Source: Folioceros fuciformis (lineage: Eukaryota > Anthocerotophyta > Anthocerotopsida > Anthocerotales). From it: a DNA stretch of 21,320 bases. The stretch lies in contig JBNGIO010006369.1 in NCBI GenBank assembly GCA_049999805.1, forward strand, positions 1 to 21,320, written 5' to 3'. The notes under the pieces are model-generated. The model worked only from the letters and a program-made list of their open reading frames with translations. It was not told where the DNA came from and made no database searches. Shown piece after piece: positions 18,817 to 21,320 of this stretch (the stretch's first letter is position 1; each line of letters begins with the position of its first letter). The translations under genes were made by a program, and so were the position numbers.

Positions 18817-19681
18817 ATGTAGACACAGGAAGTCACTCCTAGTAGTGAAGAGAAGCCATATGTCAATGGGTCATAGGCAAAGCGTCTTTCATAGTCAATT
18901 TTGGTAGCAAGAAGGCTGAGGAACTCTTGGCAATTCGAAGCACATTAAAGACAAGCATCTCCTGAAATTCCAAACTATGTTTGTAAAAGTATTGAGTTTG
19001 TTCATTCTAATGTTTTAGATCTAGTTTGAGTTCTAGAGTATGCTGGACGACCAACGCACTCCATAGAACGAGGAGCGTGCCAATCTGATTTATAAAATTA
19101 TTAATCATCTAGCTCAGAACCTGTAAATATTCGTACATGGAAGAAGCTAAGCTTGTGTACTGTCACACCTAGACTCAAACCTTTGCATTTTGAACCTTTC
19201 ACAACACTTCATTCTAATCTGTTGCACGAGGTAAATTGTTTTGTTTTTTGTGTTTTTTTAGTACATGTCCATCTACTTGTATTTGAAAATTGATTGATTG
19301 GTTTGTTCGATTTGATTGGTTTGTAAGAGGTCCTCAATATGAGCGAAGACGTCCAAGAGGAAACCCCCAACTTACAGTCTCAACGAGGAAGCAATGCCCC
19401 ACTCGCCCTAAATATTGAAGATCGCAACCAACAGAGCACATTGAAGGGAGACTTTAATAGGCCCTAGCTAAAAATTTTAATTTAATTAAATAAAAAAAAT
19501 ATTCTCAAATATACTTCATTTGCTACAGTTGAATTTAAATATGATGTTGTGATCCCCATCATAATGGAGACAAAGATAGCGAGAATAGAGACAACCAAAA
19601 GGTTTTATATGTGTGCTGGTACCACACATTTGCAACAACAATAGCAACTAATTCAAAAATTTGTTCAAAGATTGTTGTAGC
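18817..19681. other. Intergenic stretch, no supported gene
   Basis: A 42-codon frame starts at ATG 19339 (MSEDVQEETPNLQSQRG) and ends with TAG at 19465-19467. It is hydrophilic and without a known domain. AT-rich DNA follows. I see nothing else with support. Confidence 0.45.
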
Positions 19682-19837
19682 TACTTTTCCTTGTGGATCT
19701 TTCTCTTCGTTCCATCATTCTACTTTTCTTTGTGGATCTTTCTCTTCTTTCCATTATTTTATTTTTCTTTGTGGATCTTACTCTTAATTCCATTATTTTA
19801 CTTTTCTTTATCGACCTTTCTCTTCGTTCCTTTTTAT
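19682..19837. repeat. Minisatellite: four copies of a 39-bp unit
   Basis: Units start at 19682, 19721, 19760 and 19799, each of the form TA(C/T)TTTTC(C/T)TT followed by GTGGATCTTTCTCTT and CCATTATTT, with divergence in the last. The period of 39 is a multiple of three, which is why a repetitive hydrophobic open frame (YFSLWIFLF repeated) runs through it. That frame is probably an artefact of the repeat. Confidence 0.93.
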
Positions 19838-19876
19838 TTTAGGGTGACTAGTGTATGGTTTATTTGATGTAGAACC

Positions 19877-21195
19877 ATGGTAAATTTTCACCGCAATATT
19901 TTGGCTTCTTGCATCCTTGTTATATTGGGGTGTAACTTCTTCAAGATTGGATACTCACATGTTTTGCCCATGTGTTCTTTTTTTGCAAGATTTACTAGGT
20001 GAATTGTAGCCATTTTATTGAATTAGTGGTTTTGACGTTTTGCATTGATGTGTTTGTAGACTCCATTGCACAAATTGTTTTTGTTTATGGAATGGGTCAT
20101 GGAGCCTAGGCTTGGTTTGAGGTGGCAAACCTTCTTAAACAACAAGGTTACACAGTGAAAGCCATTGATCTTACCTCCCATGGCATAGACAAAGCAACGG
20201 CAATGGATGTCAGTACACTTGACCAATATACAAAACCGTTGATTGATTACTTAAATACACTTGACCCAACAAGCAAAGTAAGCTTGTTGATGTATTTATA
20301 TTTGCTGTATTGATCATTTTATCTCTTAGGTGTTCTCTAATCAAAGTTGCTTTTCCTTACTGTCAAGTTGTACTTATTGGCCATAGTCTTGGGGGAGGTT
20401 TAATATCATATGCCGCTGAGAAGTTTCCTACAAAGGTGCATAACATGATTTTCCTTGCTGGAATAATGCCAAAAGATGGACAAAGCTACTTCGACTCATT
20501 TTCGGCACCAGTAAGATATTCATGTTATTCTTGTCATTTTTAGAACAAAAAATAGATTGATGTAGATAATTTTGTTCTATATTGCTGATCTACTGGAAAT
20601 ATGAATAGCTACTTGGAGGTCAAGCAAGTATGAAAGGTTTTGTTGACTTATGAAATCCTAATGACATTTTACTCTTGAATATGGTAGCTTTTCCCAAGAG
20701 TTTCTGGAGCTGAGCACTTGATTGTGAACAATGATGCTTAATTGTGAACAATGATGCTACTGGAAGCCCTGTATTAGTGTCGGTAAATGTTGATAAAATT
20801 GGAGAATTCTTTTACAACAAATGTCCTCCGGAGGTACATCACCATGGTCACATTACACTAGTAGCCAAATTATGCACAATTTTTTATGTGATGCAAACTA
20901 ATCTTTCTTGTATTTTTTAATACAGCATATTATTTTAGGACAATCTCTTCTTGTCCTAACTCCCTACAAGCCAGCAAACGAGAAGTTAACGTTAACGGCA
21001 ACAAATTATGGAAGCATTCCGAGATATTATATTCGTACTTCAGATGATTTGGGAATTAACTCTTCAGATCAAGACACCATTATTGCTGCTAATCCACCGA
21101 CCGAAACAAGCTCTTTAAATAATAGTGACCATGCAGCATATTTTTCAAATCCATCTGGTTTAGCATCTCTCATCAACGGATTTGCTACTAAGTAG
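19877..21195 (+). pseudogene. MES: Methylesterase-like alpha/beta hydrolase pseudogene, fuller copy
   Basis: This is a methylesterase/SABP2-type alpha/beta hydrolase relic. A likely signal-peptide exon starts at ATG 19877 (hydrophobic run ILASCILVILG), though no clean GT donor follows it. Further exons are 20060-20277, 20368-20510, 20688-20833 and 20926-21195. The first of these carries FVYGMGHGA and then TAG at 20107-20109 where the family has Trp (HGAW). The second has the nucleophile elbow GHSLGG; the last has SDH with the catalytic His. The lesions are the in-frame TAG, a 20-bp tandem duplication near 20719-20758 with in-frame TAA at 20739-20741, and a phase mismatch between the exon ending 20277 and the one starting 20368, as if one G had been lost at the donor. 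Together these make a working enzyme unlikely. The portion from 20402 on is the same as 1-919. Confidence 0.82.
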
Positions 21196-21320
21196 AGTGT
21201 GTCATAACCATTTACCTATTGCCTTACCATGGTAGTCTAAGATCATGTGATATGTGTAAGGATCTTTTTTTTTTCAATATTACACTACTAATTATTTTAG
21301 GCATAATGTAATGACAACCA
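20402..21320 (+). repeat. Right copy of the terminal direct repeat (919 bp or longer)
   Basis: This is identical to 1-919. The sequence to its left (signal-peptide exon and first hydrolase exon) continues the gene naturally, so the left copy is the one cut by the window edge. Likewise 920 onward shows what should follow the right copy if the unit is tandem or circular. Confidence 0.97.

Noticed and set aside
19661-19867. Hydrophobic 68-codon frame as a membrane peptide
   Set aside because: It is a by-product of the 39-bp tandem repeat, whose period is a multiple of three.
1-21320. A 21-kb LTR retrotransposon with 919-bp LTRs
   Set aside because: The terminal repeats hold hydrolase exons with introns, do not start with TG, and the interior has host genes rather than gag-pol.
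1-21320. CRISPR array, bacterial operon or phage defence system
   Set aside because: All genes are plant-type with introns, and the tandem repeats lack unique spacers.

Overview
The window reads as nuclear DNA of a land plant. The evidence is spliced genes with GT-AG introns, a large PPR-DYW protein, a plant-type DRP4 dynamin, a methylesterase-type alpha/beta hydrolase and plant telomere-type motifs (TTTAGGG). My best guess is a seed-free vascular plant (fern or lycophyte), based on the style of the PPR and hydrolase sequences; this is inference, not proof. Coding islands are GC-richer and sit in AT-rich, repeat-littered intergenic DNA. There is one 10-N assembly gap.

Layout. 1-794 (+): the last exons of a methylesterase-like (MES) pseudogene. 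966-1161: four 49-bp tandem repeats. 2349-2556 (-): an isolated exon-like piece resembling a Gnk2/DUF26 domain. 4678-7260 (-): an intact 860-codon PPR protein with a DYW-type deaminase domain that ends in DQH and has a degenerate PG box. 7417-7480: a tRNA/SINE-like fragment. 8014-8023: the gap, whose flanks overlap. 8756-9493 (-): an unrecognised 245-residue protein with a lysine-rich N-terminus. 10436-10780: short telomere-like inverted and tandem repeats just upstream of the DRP genes. 11203-13915 (+): an intact seven-exon DRP4-like dynamin GTPase (686 codons). 14935-17271 (+): a tandem second DRP4 copy that has lost a splice acceptor, carries a 4-bp frameshift and lacks the last exon. 17272-19876: repeat-rich DNA without a recognised gene. 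19877-21195 (+): the MES pseudogene again, more complete.

The most striking large-scale feature is that bases 1-919 recur without a visible difference at 20402-21320. The window is therefore one 20,401-bp period plus a 919-bp overlap, flush with both ends. This could be a very recent 20.4-kb tandem duplication, a circular molecule or circularised contig, or an assembly artefact. The sequence alone cannot decide.

The genes do not form a pathway or operon. I see PPR-DYW (organelle RNA editing), DRP4 (membrane-remodelling GTPase) and MES (esterase) as independent neighbours. The story here is gene duplication and decay: one live and one dying DRP4 copy, and a MES pseudogene whose lesions are identical in the two end copies. 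I did not find a convincing novel multi-gene system.
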